Of a DNA stretch of 64,000 nt, positions 43,473 through 51,281 are shown piece after piece. Below the pieces are notes generated by a model, which did not search any database, was not told where the DNA came from, and saw only the letters and a program-made list of their open reading frames with translations. Every line of letters starts with the position of its first letter. Position 1 is the first letter of the stretch. Source of the DNA: Chryseobacterium indologenes (GTDB lineage: Bacteria; Bacteroidota; Bacteroidia; Flavobacteriales; Weeksellaceae). The DNA is taken from positions 1,922,001-1,986,000 of the forward strand of contig NZ_CP018786.1 of the NCBI RefSeq assembly GCF_002025665.1, given 5' to 3'. Both the position numbers and the translations under genes were made by a program.

Positions 43473-44759
43473 ATGAAAAAGTTAATTCCAATTATAATAT
43501 TATCATTCCTTACAGCTTGTCAGCATGACAGATTAGAGGATAAGAAATCTTCGTTTGAAATAAAGGCTACTTCATCTGAATATATTACAGCTTCTGCACT
43601 TCCGGTAACTACTGTAAGTGGTAATATTACCACTAATACAATCTGGAGTGGAGTCATCGAAATGGATGGAATAATAACAGTAAAAGATGGAGCTACACTG
43701 ACAATCCTTCCAGGAACATATATTAAAGCAAAACCAAAAGGAACAACAGCTCCGTCAGGAGTTCTGATCATCACAAAAACAGGGAAAATCAATGCAGTAG
43801 GAACAGAAAGTCAGCCGATTATTTTTACAAGTTATAAGCTGTTGGACGGTAATGAAGATACTATTGGAGAGCCTGGCGACTTTGGTGGATTGATCCTGCT
43901 GGGGGATGCTTTAACGAATACTCCTTCTACAACAACCATTGAAGGACTTTTTGGACCTGATTATTATTATGGTGGGACTAACCAAAATCATAACGCAGGA
44001 ATCGTGAAATATGTACGTATTGAATTCGGAGGAACAGATATATTCCCCTATACAATCCATGAAATTAACGGCCTTACTTTAGCCGGAGTAGGTAGTGGTA
44101 CCACTATCGATCATATTCAGGTGTCTTATGATAAAGACGATTCCTTTGAATTTTATGGAGGAAACGTAAATGCTTCCAATCTCATTTCTTTTGCACCAGA
44201 TGATGATAATTTCGATTTTAATAATGGATATACTGGGACTGTTACATGTGCACTTGCTTTGGCAGACTATAATTCTACACATAGTCTCAGTGGGGCCGTC
44301 AATGATTCTCACGGTATTGAACTCGATAATAATATTGATGGAACATCTACACCATTAGTAACACATCCTGTAGTGAATAACCTTACAATAATAGGTTCTT
44401 GGAAATCCACTATGGGTGCTAGGTACGGAAATGGAATTTATATCAGAAGAAATGGAAGATTAACATTAAATGATGCTACCATTACAGGATATCCTGTTGG
44501 AATCAAAGTAGAAGGTACAGGTTCAATGCTTGCTTCTGCCTCTAATTATAATACAATTTTTGTTCACGGATTTACAATTTCCGTCACAGGGGCTGGTACA
44601 TCAGGAATTCCTATGGCTAACTTATCTACTGGACTTTCTGCTTCCGGTTGGGGAATGAATCAACCATTTTTTAATGAGGGAGGATGGAATGTATCACCAA
44701 GAAATTGTGGCAATTTTCAAGGACTTTGGACCAAATATAATTTCTCCATTCTAGAATAA
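43473..44759 (+). CDS. Beta-helix-like surface lipoprotein, copy 1
   Basis: A 428-residue lipoprotein: signal MKKLIPIIILSFLTAC (lipobox Cys16). After a short linker the protein consists of repeated strands with Gly, Asn and Asp turns: WSGVIEMDGIITVKDGATLTILPGTYIKAK, GPDYYYGGTNQNHNAGIVKYVRIEFGGTDI, INGLTLAGVGSGTTIDHIQVSYDKDDSFEFYGG. That is the look of a right-handed parallel beta-helix. I know of no function for this family; related proteins in flavobacteria are often misnamed. It lies 56 bp after the TonB receptor and is a likely surface partner of it. Its codons lean to AAT, TTT and TAT. The paralogue at 45081 is about 70 percent identical in the parts I compared by eye. Confidence 0.82.
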   Translation: MKKLIPIIILSFLTACQHDRLEDKKSSFEIKATSSEYITASALPVTTVSGNITTNTIWSGVIEMDGIITVKDGATLTILPGTYIKAKPKGTTAPSGVLIITKTGKINAVGTESQPIIFTSYKLLDGNEDTIGEPGDFGGLILLGDALTNTPSTTTIEGLFGPDYYYGGTNQNHNAGIVKYVRIEFGGTDIFPYTIHEINGLTLAGVGSGTTIDHIQVSYDKDDSFEFYGGNVNASNLISFAPDDDNFDFNNGYTGTVTCALALADYNSTHSLSGAVNDSHGIELDNNIDGTSTPLVTHPVVNNLTIIGSWKSTMGARYGNGIYIRRNGRLTLNDATITGYPVGIKVEGTGSMLASASNYNTIFVHGFTISVTGAGTSGIPMANLSTGLSASGWGMNQPFFNEGGWNVSPRNCGNFQGLWTKYNFSILE

Positions 44760-45080
44760 GGAAATGAGCCTTATGAGCATGGAAATAGAAACTTAGAGTA
44801 AAAAGATATCTTAATTATAGAAGCGTACAGGTTTCGGTAACCTGATCAAAACTGAAAAAAACTGATGATGCGCACAGCAGTACAGTTCTGAAAAAACCGG
44901 ACGTTAACAGCTTTTCCCACGCTTTAACGATTTCCATGGGAACTCCCGCAATGCAGTTCCTCCTGCAGCGATGGGATGAACACCAAAAAACAAATCGAAG
45001 GAATAGAGAGGAAGATATTCCTGAATAAAAAACTGATCTGGTATAAAATAACACGACCGGATTTATTAAAAATTATAACA
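44760..45080. other. Intergenic island between the two beta-helix lipoprotein genes
   Basis: 321 bases without a convincing gene. A hairpin CAGGTT/AACCTG lies at 44826-44844, and the block 44820-44990 is visibly more G/C-rich than the surroundings. A 79-codon open frame on the minus strand (44815-45054) has no protein-like features and I reject it. The stretch ends in an AT-rich leader before ATG 45081, where the next gene's promoter must lie; no perfect TAnnTTTG box was found. Confidence 0.4.
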
Positions 45081-46373
45081 ATGAAAAGACTAACTCTAAT
45101 TGCAGTGGCAGCATTATCTCTTACAGCTTGTCAAAACGATCAACTGGCGGATTCATCTTCTCCATTCGAAATGAAATCTACTTCTGCTGAGTACCTTACA
45201 GCTTCTGCTCTTCCGGTAACCAGCGTAAGCGGTGATATTACTTCAAATACTACATGGAGTGGTGTAGTTGAATTAAATGGAGTTGTAACCGTAAAAAATG
45301 GTGCTACATTAACAATTCAGCCGGGTACATTCATTAAAGCTAAACCAAGCACAAACAATACCGCTACAGGAGTTTTGGTAATTTCTAAAACAGGAAAAAT
45401 CAACGCAGCGGGTACAGAAGCTCAACCTATTATTTTCACCAGCTACAAATTGTTAGACGGAAACGAAGATACAACTGCTGCTCCTGGTGATTTCGGTGGG
45501 GTTATCATTTTAGGGGACGCTCCTACAAACACACCTTTCACAAAAACGATTGAAGGATTATCTGGACCTGATTTCTATTACGGTGGTACAAATGCTTCTC
45601 ACAACGGTGGAACATTGAAATATGTACGTATTGAGTTTGCAGGGTACGATCTTTTAGCGCCAAACTCAGGAAACGAAATCAATGGTCTTACATTAGGAGG
45701 AGTAGGGAACGGAACTACTTTGGATCATATTCAGGTATCTTTCGGAAAAGATGATTCTTTTGAATTCTTCGGAGGTACAGTAAACGCTTCAAACCTTGTT
45801 TCTTTTGCAGCAGATGATGATAACTTCGACTTCGATAACGGATATACAGGAACAATCACTTGTGCATTAGCTTTGGCAGATTACAACTCTACACACAGTC
45901 TTAGCGGATCAAGCCCGGATTCTAACGGTATCGAGCTTGATAACAACGCAGACGGTTCTTCTACAACATTGTTGACTCACCCGGTAATCAACAACCTTAC
46001 CATCATTGGAGCTAAGAACTCTAATAAAGGAGTATTGTATGAAAACGGAATCCACATCAGAAGACACGGAAGATTAACATTAAATAACGCTGTAGTTACA
46101 GGATATCCTGTGGGAATCAAAGTAGAAGGTACAGGTTCTGAGCTTTCTTCAGCTTCAGCATACAACACGATTCAGGTTCACGGATTTACTACTTCAGTTA
46201 CAGGTACAGGAACAGCAGGAATCCCTGCAGCTAACCTATTAACTGGAACACCTGCATCTCTATGGGGGATGAGCCAGCCATTCTTCAACGAAGGAAGCTG
46301 GAATGTATCTCCAAGAAACTGTGGAAACTTCCAGGGAATCTGGACAAAATACAATTTCACAATTGTAGAATAA
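45081..46373 (+). CDS. Beta-helix-like surface lipoprotein, copy 2 (codon-biased paralogue)
   Basis: A 430-residue paralogue of the preceding lipoprotein from ATG 45081; a longer frame from 44976 would bury the signal peptide MKRLTLIAVAALSLTAC (lipobox Cys17). The same repeat scheme is present: WSGVVELNGVVTVKNGATLTIQPGTFIKAK, GPDFYYGGTNASHNGGTLKYVRIEF, LTLGGVGNGTTLDHIQVSFGKDDSFEFFGG, and an identical tail (WNVSPRNCGNFQGIWTKYNF). Codon choice is strikingly different: AAC, TTC, TAC and GGT dominate, as in strongly expressed genes of this phylum, while copy 1 is ordinary. A terminator follows at 46385. Its high expression suggests it is the major protein of the locus. Confidence 0.82.
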   Translation: MKRLTLIAVAALSLTACQNDQLADSSSPFEMKSTSAEYLTASALPVTSVSGDITSNTTWSGVVELNGVVTVKNGATLTIQPGTFIKAKPSTNNTATGVLVISKTGKINAAGTEAQPIIFTSYKLLDGNEDTTAAPGDFGGVIILGDAPTNTPFTKTIEGLSGPDFYYGGTNASHNGGTLKYVRIEFAGYDLLAPNSGNEINGLTLGGVGNGTTLDHIQVSFGKDDSFEFFGGTVNASNLVSFAADDDNFDFDNGYTGTITCALALADYNSTHSLSGSSPDSNGIELDNNADGSSTTLLTHPVINNLTIIGAKNSNKGVLYENGIHIRRHGRLTLNNAVVTGYPVGIKVEGTGSELSSASAYNTIQVHGFTTSVTGTGTAGIPAANLLTGTPASLWGMSQPFFNEGSWNVSPRNCGNFQGIWTKYNFTIVE

Positions 46374-46384
46374 TAAAAACTTCT

Positions 46385-46423
46385 AAAAAGCAGGGAACAG
46401 CACATGCTGATTCCTTGCTTTTA
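46385..46423 (+). terminator. Terminator after lipoprotein copy 2
   Basis: AAAAGCAGGGAA (46386-46397) pairs with TTCCTTGCTTTT (46411-46422), one G-U pair, followed by T-rich sequence. It sits between two genes of the same direction, so downstream expression may need read-through or another promoter. Confidence 0.75.
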
Positions 46424-46449
46424 CTTCAAAAACATTAATAATCAGTATT

Positions 46450-47373
46450 ATGAAAAAAATAATTTTATCATCTGTTCTGTTTTTATCTCACCTGGCTGCA
46501 GCGCAGTCTCTGGTATGGGGAAATTCTTTTGATACTCCTGCTGATCTTCAGGGATGGACATTCCATGATCTGAACAGCAATGGTAACGGATGGGTACAGG
46601 GACAAAACATTTACCATAACGGAACTACTCTTACTTATGGAACTACCGGCGTTCTTCGTCATTCTATCAGTTTGGTGCCAAGTGGAAATGCTAATGGCTT
46701 TACTGGGGAAAACGACTGGATCATTTCTCCTCAGATTGATCTTACCAATACTGCAGGTACCGTTACTTTAGCTGCGAATATCGGAAGGCAGAGAACTACC
46801 CATACTATTGTTGCCAGAGATCTTTTTATCTATGTAAGTACACCACAAAAAGAAGTTCCTACATTAGCTGATTTTCAGGCTATGACGGTAGATGCAGGTG
46901 GTAATGATATTCAGAGTCTTTATAAAATACAGGTAGGAGATTCAGCCAATCCATTTCCGGCAGATCTTACCGAGTTTGTACAATCTCTTGTAGATCTTTC
47001 TACTTTCGCAGGGAAGAAAATCTATATCGGAATGTGGGCGAACAGAAAAGCAAGTGGAAATAATATCCAGAACATTAATATTGATGAAATAGGAATTTAT
47101 GCTACTTCATTTTTAGGAACTAAGGAGATAAAAAGAAACAAAATTACAACACAAATAGCTGAAAATCCGGTAAAAGAATCTTTACAGCTGCAGCTTAATC
47201 CATCATTGAAAGAAACTACAACGGTAGTTAATATTTACAATGCAGCTGGACAAAAAGTATTGACGACTCAGTATTCCAAAGGTATTCATATAGCTGGTCT
47301 TATAGCAGGAGCGTATATCGCAGAAGTTACAGACGGAAAGACAACGGAAAGACTGAAATTTATTAAAAAATAA
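46450..47373 (+). CDS. Choice-of-anchor J domain protein with T9SS type A tail
   Basis: A 307-residue secreted protein. Signal peptide ends HLAAAQ. Residues ~20-225 show the choice-of-anchor J (MAM-like, galactose-binding) pattern: WGNSFDTPADLQGWTFHDLN, NDWIISPQIDLTNTAGTVTL, and GKKIYIGMWANRKASGNNIQNINIDEIGIY. The C-terminal ~75 residues are a T9SS type A sorting domain (PVKESLQLQLNPS, VNIYNAAGQKVLTTQYSKGIHIAGLIAGAYIAEV, ERLKFIKK). The protein should be exported by the type IX system and anchored on the surface or released. Co-location with the TonB receptor suggests binding or capture of the same substrate. No enzyme motif is visible. Confidence 0.88.
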   Translation: MKKIILSSVLFLSHLAAAQSLVWGNSFDTPADLQGWTFHDLNSNGNGWVQGQNIYHNGTTLTYGTTGVLRHSISLVPSGNANGFTGENDWIISPQIDLTNTAGTVTLAANIGRQRTTHTIVARDLFIYVSTPQKEVPTLADFQAMTVDAGGNDIQSLYKIQVGDSANPFPADLTEFVQSLVDLSTFAGKKIYIGMWANRKASGNNIQNINIDEIGIYATSFLGTKEIKRNKITTQIAENPVKESLQLQLNPSLKETTTVVNIYNAAGQKVLTTQYSKGIHIAGLIAGAYIAEVTDGKTTERLKFIKK

Positions 47374-47490
47374 GCATTCTGGCTCCTTAAAATCTGATTT
47401 TAGGAACACCATGAAATTTTATATAAAATAATGGGTAGTCTTTGAAAGAAGGCTATTCAGAATATATCCAACTAGTTTTTTTATAATTAT

Positions 47491-47526
47491 ATATTGCCCC
47501 GCTTATAGGGCTGGGCAATATTTTTA
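47491..47526 (+). terminator. Terminator or attenuator between T9SS protein and downstream lipoprotein
   Basis: ATATTGCCC (47491-47499) pairs with GGGCAATAT (47513-47521), followed by TTTTTAAG. It precedes ATG 47554 by 28 bp, so it may partially stop transcription inside the locus. Confidence 0.7.
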
Positions 47527-47553
47527 AGTTTTACAATGAAATAATTGAGAAAG

Positions 47554-48297
47554 ATGAATAAAATCTTTGCATTACTCCTATTTTTTACGGTACTTTTTTC
47601 ATGCACAGACAGCAATACGATGGAGTTGTCTGATAAGGTACAGAAACCCGGAGACGTTAATATCAAGGGATTTTCCAAACCGGATGCTCTTCAGCTGAGA
47701 TTCAACGGACAACCTGTATCCATTGACGGAAAAACGTCCTATACCAATAAAATAGAAACTCAGCTTCAGTTTGTACTGGATCAGGGAGAAACCAATAAAC
47801 TGTCTGTCTATAACCATGAAACAGGCACCGAAATTGCAAAATACAATATTACATATGACAATATAGAAGACTATAAAGACCTGTACTTTTTTAATCTTCC
47901 GGGAATTTACCTGCAGACGTATGCGGTAAAACCTCAGGTTAATTTTGGGAAAGTAGGTTTTGAATTTATTTTTCCCAATCTGGGAGAATTTTCAGGAACC
48001 TCACTGAAAAATGTGAAAGGTATTTTGAAAAGAGAAAACGGAGTAGTACTGGCAGAATTTGATAGTATAGGGAAAGACAATTTTACGGCTGTAAAGATTT
48101 ATAATTTTTTCAGTTCCACAGCTCCGGTATATCTTGAATTATACAAACCGGGAGCTACGGAGCCTTATGCAGGAACTAAAATGATTCAGGTAAAATTAAA
48201 ACAGCACACAGGGGCTAACATGATTATCCTTCAGGAAAAAATTGAAAATGGAGAATGGGTGGTAAAAGGAGATATTGACGTAGCAGAATATCTGTAA
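47554..48297 (+). CDS. Lipoprotein of unknown function in the TonB locus
   Basis: A 247-residue protein from ATG 47554, preceded by GAGAAAG as ribosome site; the frame extends 9 bases back to a TTG that is not used. Signal MNKIFALLLFFTVLFSC gives lipobox Cys17. The mature part is beta-rich, with LQLRFNGQPVSIDGKTSYTNKIETQLQFVL near the start and a repeat-like GKVGFEFIFPNLGEFSGTSLKNVKGIL block in the middle. I do not recognise a domain. It is 6 bp before the S41 peptidase gene, so both are translated from one message and probably act together at the cell surface. Confidence 0.75.
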   Translation: MNKIFALLLFFTVLFSCTDSNTMELSDKVQKPGDVNIKGFSKPDALQLRFNGQPVSIDGKTSYTNKIETQLQFVLDQGETNKLSVYNHETGTEIAKYNITYDNIEDYKDLYFFNLPGIYLQTYAVKPQVNFGKVGFEFIFPNLGEFSGTSLKNVKGILKRENGVVLAEFDSIGKDNFTAVKIYNFFSSTAPVYLELYKPGATEPYAGTKMIQVKLKQHTGANMIILQEKIENGEWVVKGDIDVAEYL

Positions 48298-48303
48298 TTA
48301 TAT

Positions 48304-49644
48304 ATGGAAAACTTTTTAAAACTTCAATATATTGCCATCATAATCTTTCTCATTTCGTGTACCAATAATAATGACGAAAGCGCACCCGTTTTTCCGGAAG
48401 GAAGTACAGAATCTGTGAATCTATGGGTTCAGGACAGTATGAAACGTTATTATTATTGGGCAGATGAGATGCCCGTAAAACCGGATTATCAGCTTCCAGT
48501 AAAAGATTTTTTCAAAAGTCTGTTATCTTCCAAGGATCGGTTTTCTTTCATGGTGAATACGGAAGATTCCTCTTCGTATCCACGTTCAATAAGGAATATG
48601 TACGGTTTTGATTATACGGTTGTTCAGCTTAGCAATAATGAGGTTGCTACGGTGGTTAAGCTGGTGCTTCAAAATTCTCCTGCTTTCAATTCAGGACTGG
48701 AAAGAGGAATGATCATTACCAAAGTGAATGGAAAAGTAATGACAGCCGCAAATGCCGAAGCAATGGCTTCATCCATTAAAGACCAGACGGTTGTAGAACT
48801 TACCGTTGGAAAGTGGCAAAATGGAAGCGTTACGGATGAAAAAAACATTACCGTGTACTATGGTTTCTCTTTTGAGCAGCCTGTTTTATCCAAAGTTTTT
48901 GAAAAAAATGGTAAGAAAGTAGGTTATCTGTATATCTATGATTTCCCTGACGGAATGACTCAAACGCTATATCAAAAGTTTGGGGAATTGAAAGCCGCAG
49001 GAGTAAAGGAATTAATTCTGGATCTTCGATACAATTATGGTGGTTCGGTATCATCTGCCGCAGCACTTTGTTCCCTGATTCCTTCAGGATTATCATCTGG
49101 TTCACCTTTCATCATTTTTAAAGGAAATAAAAACGGAGGCGAAGTAAAAAGAACATTTGCCCAACAGATTGCTTACGATCCCAAAGCTTTGGACTTTACG
49201 GTTTTGCGTGCGAATGCATTGGGGCTGCAGAAAGTGTTTATCCTCACATCAAACAGTACGGCTTCTGCAGCCGAAATTGTAGTTAATAATCTGAAACCTT
49301 ATATGCAGGTTATTCAGCTGGGAGATACTACGCTGGGGAAAGATATGGCAGGATTTGTTGTGGAAGACAAGCGTAAACCGAGAAAAATTTCCTGGCAGAT
49401 TCATCCGGTGATCTATAAAGTCTTTAATGCCAACGGAGGCGGAGAATACAGCAATGGAATTTCACCACAGGTCAATGTCAATGAATTTGCCGGACTGCCA
49501 TTACTACCTTTGGGTGATCCTAATGAAACCCTTATTTCTTCTGCTCTTAACGGAGGATATTTCAAATCAGTAGCTCACGAAAAGAATGGACATATCAAAA
49601 TTTTATTTCAGAGTGATGTACCTCCGGTTATGATGGAAAAATAA
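48304..49644 (+). CDS. S41 family peptidase lipoprotein
   Basis: A 446-residue lipoprotein (signal ending IFLISC, Cys19). After an N-terminal helical region (ESVNLWVQDSMKRYYYWADEM) comes a PDZ-like domain (~130-205, LVLQNSPAFNSGLERGMIITKVNGK) and a tail-specific protease/S41 catalytic core (~215-400): GVKELILDLRYNYGGSVSSAAALCSLIP, and the Ser signature ILTSNSTASAAEIVVNNL (catalytic Ser in STASAAE), with LGKDMAGFVVEDKRK as the Lys-bearing region. The family cuts peptides at a C-terminus or in extended form. As the last enzyme of a TonB locus it may trim a peptide substrate at the cell surface. It is not a CtpA orthologue, which is usually in the inner membrane. Confidence 0.9.
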   Translation: MENFLKLQYIAIIIFLISCTNNNDESAPVFPEGSTESVNLWVQDSMKRYYYWADEMPVKPDYQLPVKDFFKSLLSSKDRFSFMVNTEDSSSYPRSIRNMYGFDYTVVQLSNNEVATVVKLVLQNSPAFNSGLERGMIITKVNGKVMTAANAEAMASSIKDQTVVELTVGKWQNGSVTDEKNITVYYGFSFEQPVLSKVFEKNGKKVGYLYIYDFPDGMTQTLYQKFGELKAAGVKELILDLRYNYGGSVSSAAALCSLIPSGLSSGSPFIIFKGNKNGGEVKRTFAQQIAYDPKALDFTVLRANALGLQKVFILTSNSTASAAEIVVNNLKPYMQVIQLGDTTLGKDMAGFVVEDKRKPRKISWQIHPVIYKVFNANGGGEYSNGISPQVNVNEFAGLPLLPLGDPNETLISSALNGGYFKSVAHEKNGHIKILFQSDVPPVMMEK

Positions 49645-49724
49645 GCTGGATCCAAAAACAAAAAATAATATAAAAAATATCTTTATCCTTTACCAATTCA
49701 CAAAATAACTAAAATGATAAAATC

Positions 49725-49994
49725 ATGCAGGGAATAGAACCAAAACTTCACATGAACCTGACCAGCCGTATTGAATATTACCGTCTGCTGATAGAAGCTG
49801 CGGAAGATCCCGAAAGCCAGCCTTCAGAAGTCATTACTCAGATTTCAGAACTGGGTCATCTGTATGAGGAATATCTTCTGAATAAGAAAAATCTGGAGAA
49901 CAGCATTAAAAACTATCGGGAATATCATAACAGTTTAAGAAAGAAACTGACGTCAAGACTGCGGGAGTTGAGAAGAAAGGCAAGACAGAAATAA
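49725..49994 (+). CDS. Small helical hypothetical protein, 89 residues
   Basis: An 89-residue charged, probably coiled-coil protein: an N-terminal amphipathic segment (LTSRIEYYRLLIEAAEDP) and a basic C-terminal half (LLNKKNLENSIKNYREYHNSLRKKLTSRLRELRRKARQK). No signal peptide or TM segment. It lies 80 bp after the S41 peptidase gene on the same strand and might close the locus, but the role is unknown. Coding status is supported by length and codon use only. Confidence 0.55.
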   Translation: MQGIEPKLHMNLTSRIEYYRLLIEAAEDPESQPSEVITQISELGHLYEEYLLNKKNLENSIKNYREYHNSLRKKLTSRLRELRRKARQK

Positions 49995-50074
49995 GGTCTG
50001 GAATATAACTTTATCGATTAATTTTACTTTGAAATTCATACCTTTATGACATCAAGCTGAAGGATGAAGGGCTT

Positions 50075-50797
50075 ATGAATTTTAATCAAACAGAACTTTC
50101 CGGTTATTTACAGATATTTTGGCAGTTTTCCTGGCCACAATGGATTATATTCAGCCTGATTGCTAATATTTTCCTATATCTGTTTTCTATAGGGTTGTAT
50201 ATTTTTATTGAAAAGACTTGCCATAAAAGTCAGTTGCAGGAAAAAAATCATCCTGTTACCAGATCTGACTTTTATCTTAGTCTGCTTACTATAGCATGTA
50301 ACAGCTTTGTAATGCTTTTGGGAGCTTTCTTATGGAAAACCGGATGGATTGTATTGGGACAGAATCAATCTGTAATTGGGATAATAGCGGAAGTTGTTGC
50401 TTTGCTTCTCTTAATGGATCTTCTGATGTATTTTTTTCATTGTGCTGCACATTTACCTTTTATCTACAAAGTTTTGCATGGAAAACATCATGAACATATC
50501 AGTACCAACTTTTTGAGCCTTTTTGTTCTGCATCCTTTTGAAACCATAGGATTTGGACTAATGATGCTGGTTTTACTTTTAGGCTATGATTTTTCTGTGA
50601 TTTCCATTTCAGTTTATCTTTTGCTTAATCTCATCTGGGGAACGATAGGACACCTTAACAGAGAATTTTTTCCGGCTTCTTTTGACCAGTTCTTTGTAGG
50701 AACAACCAGATTTCACAACCAGCACCATTTGGATGAAAGTAAAAATTTCGGATTCTATACTTCTATCTGGGACAGAGTATTCGGCACCTATAAATAA
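50075..50797 (+). CDS. Sterol desaturase/fatty acid hydroxylase family membrane protein
   Basis: A 240-residue integral membrane protein with four to five hydrophobic segments. The family's His clusters are present: HCAAHLPFIYKVLHGKHHEH (~residues 125-145) and FHNQHHLDESK (~213-223), the usual HX3-4H and HX2HH di-iron ligands. It may hydroxylate or desaturate a lipid or carotenoid; bacterial members are diverse. It precedes, convergently, the MarR gene by 10 bp and is not obviously linked to it. Confidence 0.88.
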   Translation: MNFNQTELSGYLQIFWQFSWPQWIIFSLIANIFLYLFSIGLYIFIEKTCHKSQLQEKNHPVTRSDFYLSLLTIACNSFVMLLGAFLWKTGWIVLGQNQSVIGIIAEVVALLLLMDLLMYFFHCAAHLPFIYKVLHGKHHEHISTNFLSLFVLHPFETIGFGLMMLVLLLGYDFSVISISVYLLLNLIWGTIGHLNREFFPASFDQFFVGTTRFHNQHHLDESKNFGFYTSIWDRVFGTYK

Positions 50798-50807
50798 GAG
50801 GCGAATA

Positions 50808-51230
50808 CTACAATTTTATTTCATTCAAAACTTTGGCCAGCAGATTATTAAAATTTTCCAGTTCTTTAGAAGTAAGTATAGAAGCCGTTTGCTGGGTGAT
50901 CGCTTTGCGGAAAGTTTCAGAATTATCTACAATAAACCTGCCCTTATTCGTGACTGAAAGGTTGAATTTTCTATGATCTGTTTTCTCCTGTTTCTTAATA
51001 ATCAAATCATTGCTGATCAAAAATTTCAATTGCTTGGAGATAGCTGCCTGGCTGATATTAAATGCTCCTGAGATTTCCCTTCCTGTGGCTGTTCCTTTTC
51101 TTAAAATAAATTCAAGGATATTATAATGTGCTGCAGTGACTCCATTGATATTTCCCCGGTTCATATGCGCCAGAATAAGACATTGGAAACTTGTAAATGT
51201 GTTAAAAAATTCTTTTTCAATGGGTTTCAT
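50808..51230 (-). CDS. MarR family transcriptional regulator
   Basis: A 140-residue MarR protein with a winged helix at ~33-100 (NGVTAAHYNILEFILRKGTATGREISGAFNISQAAISKQLKFLISNDLIIKKQEKTDHRKFNLSVTNKG) and dimerisation helices at both ends. The wing motif with acidic-basic KTDHRK is conserved. It is divergent from the UvrA-like gene across a 31-bp palindrome; MarR-type control of a drug-resistance ATPase is common. The inducer is unknown. No Cys-based redox switch is seen. Confidence 0.92.
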   Translation of the reverse strand: MKPIEKEFFNTFTSFQCLILAHMNRGNINGVTAAHYNILEFILRKGTATGREISGAFNISQAAISKQLKFLISNDLIIKKQEKTDHRKFNLSVTNKGRFIVDNSETFRKAITQQTASILTSKELENFNNLLAKVLNEIKL

Positions 51231-51240
51231 GATAAATATA

Positions 51241-51271
51241 CTTAACTTAGTTAATTATTAACAAAGTTAAG
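51241..51271. promoter_or_regulatory. 31-bp MarR-type palindrome with overlapping divergent -7 boxes
   Basis: CTTAACTTAGTTAAT (51241-51255) and ATTAACAAAGTTAAG (51257-51271) are inverted repeats of 15 bases with one mismatch around a single T. The right arm contains on the minus strand TAACTTTG (51262-51269), a perfect -7 box for marR. The left arm reads TAACTTAG on the plus strand, one mismatch from a -7 box for the ABC gene. One bound dimer would thus block both promoters. Confidence 0.7.
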
Positions 51272-51281
51272 CATTTTAAAT

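Noticed and set aside
44815..45054. 79-codon minus-strand frame between the lipoprotein genes
   Set aside because: No domain, no start signals and atypical composition; it was considered as a mobile element remnant but nothing recognisable was found.
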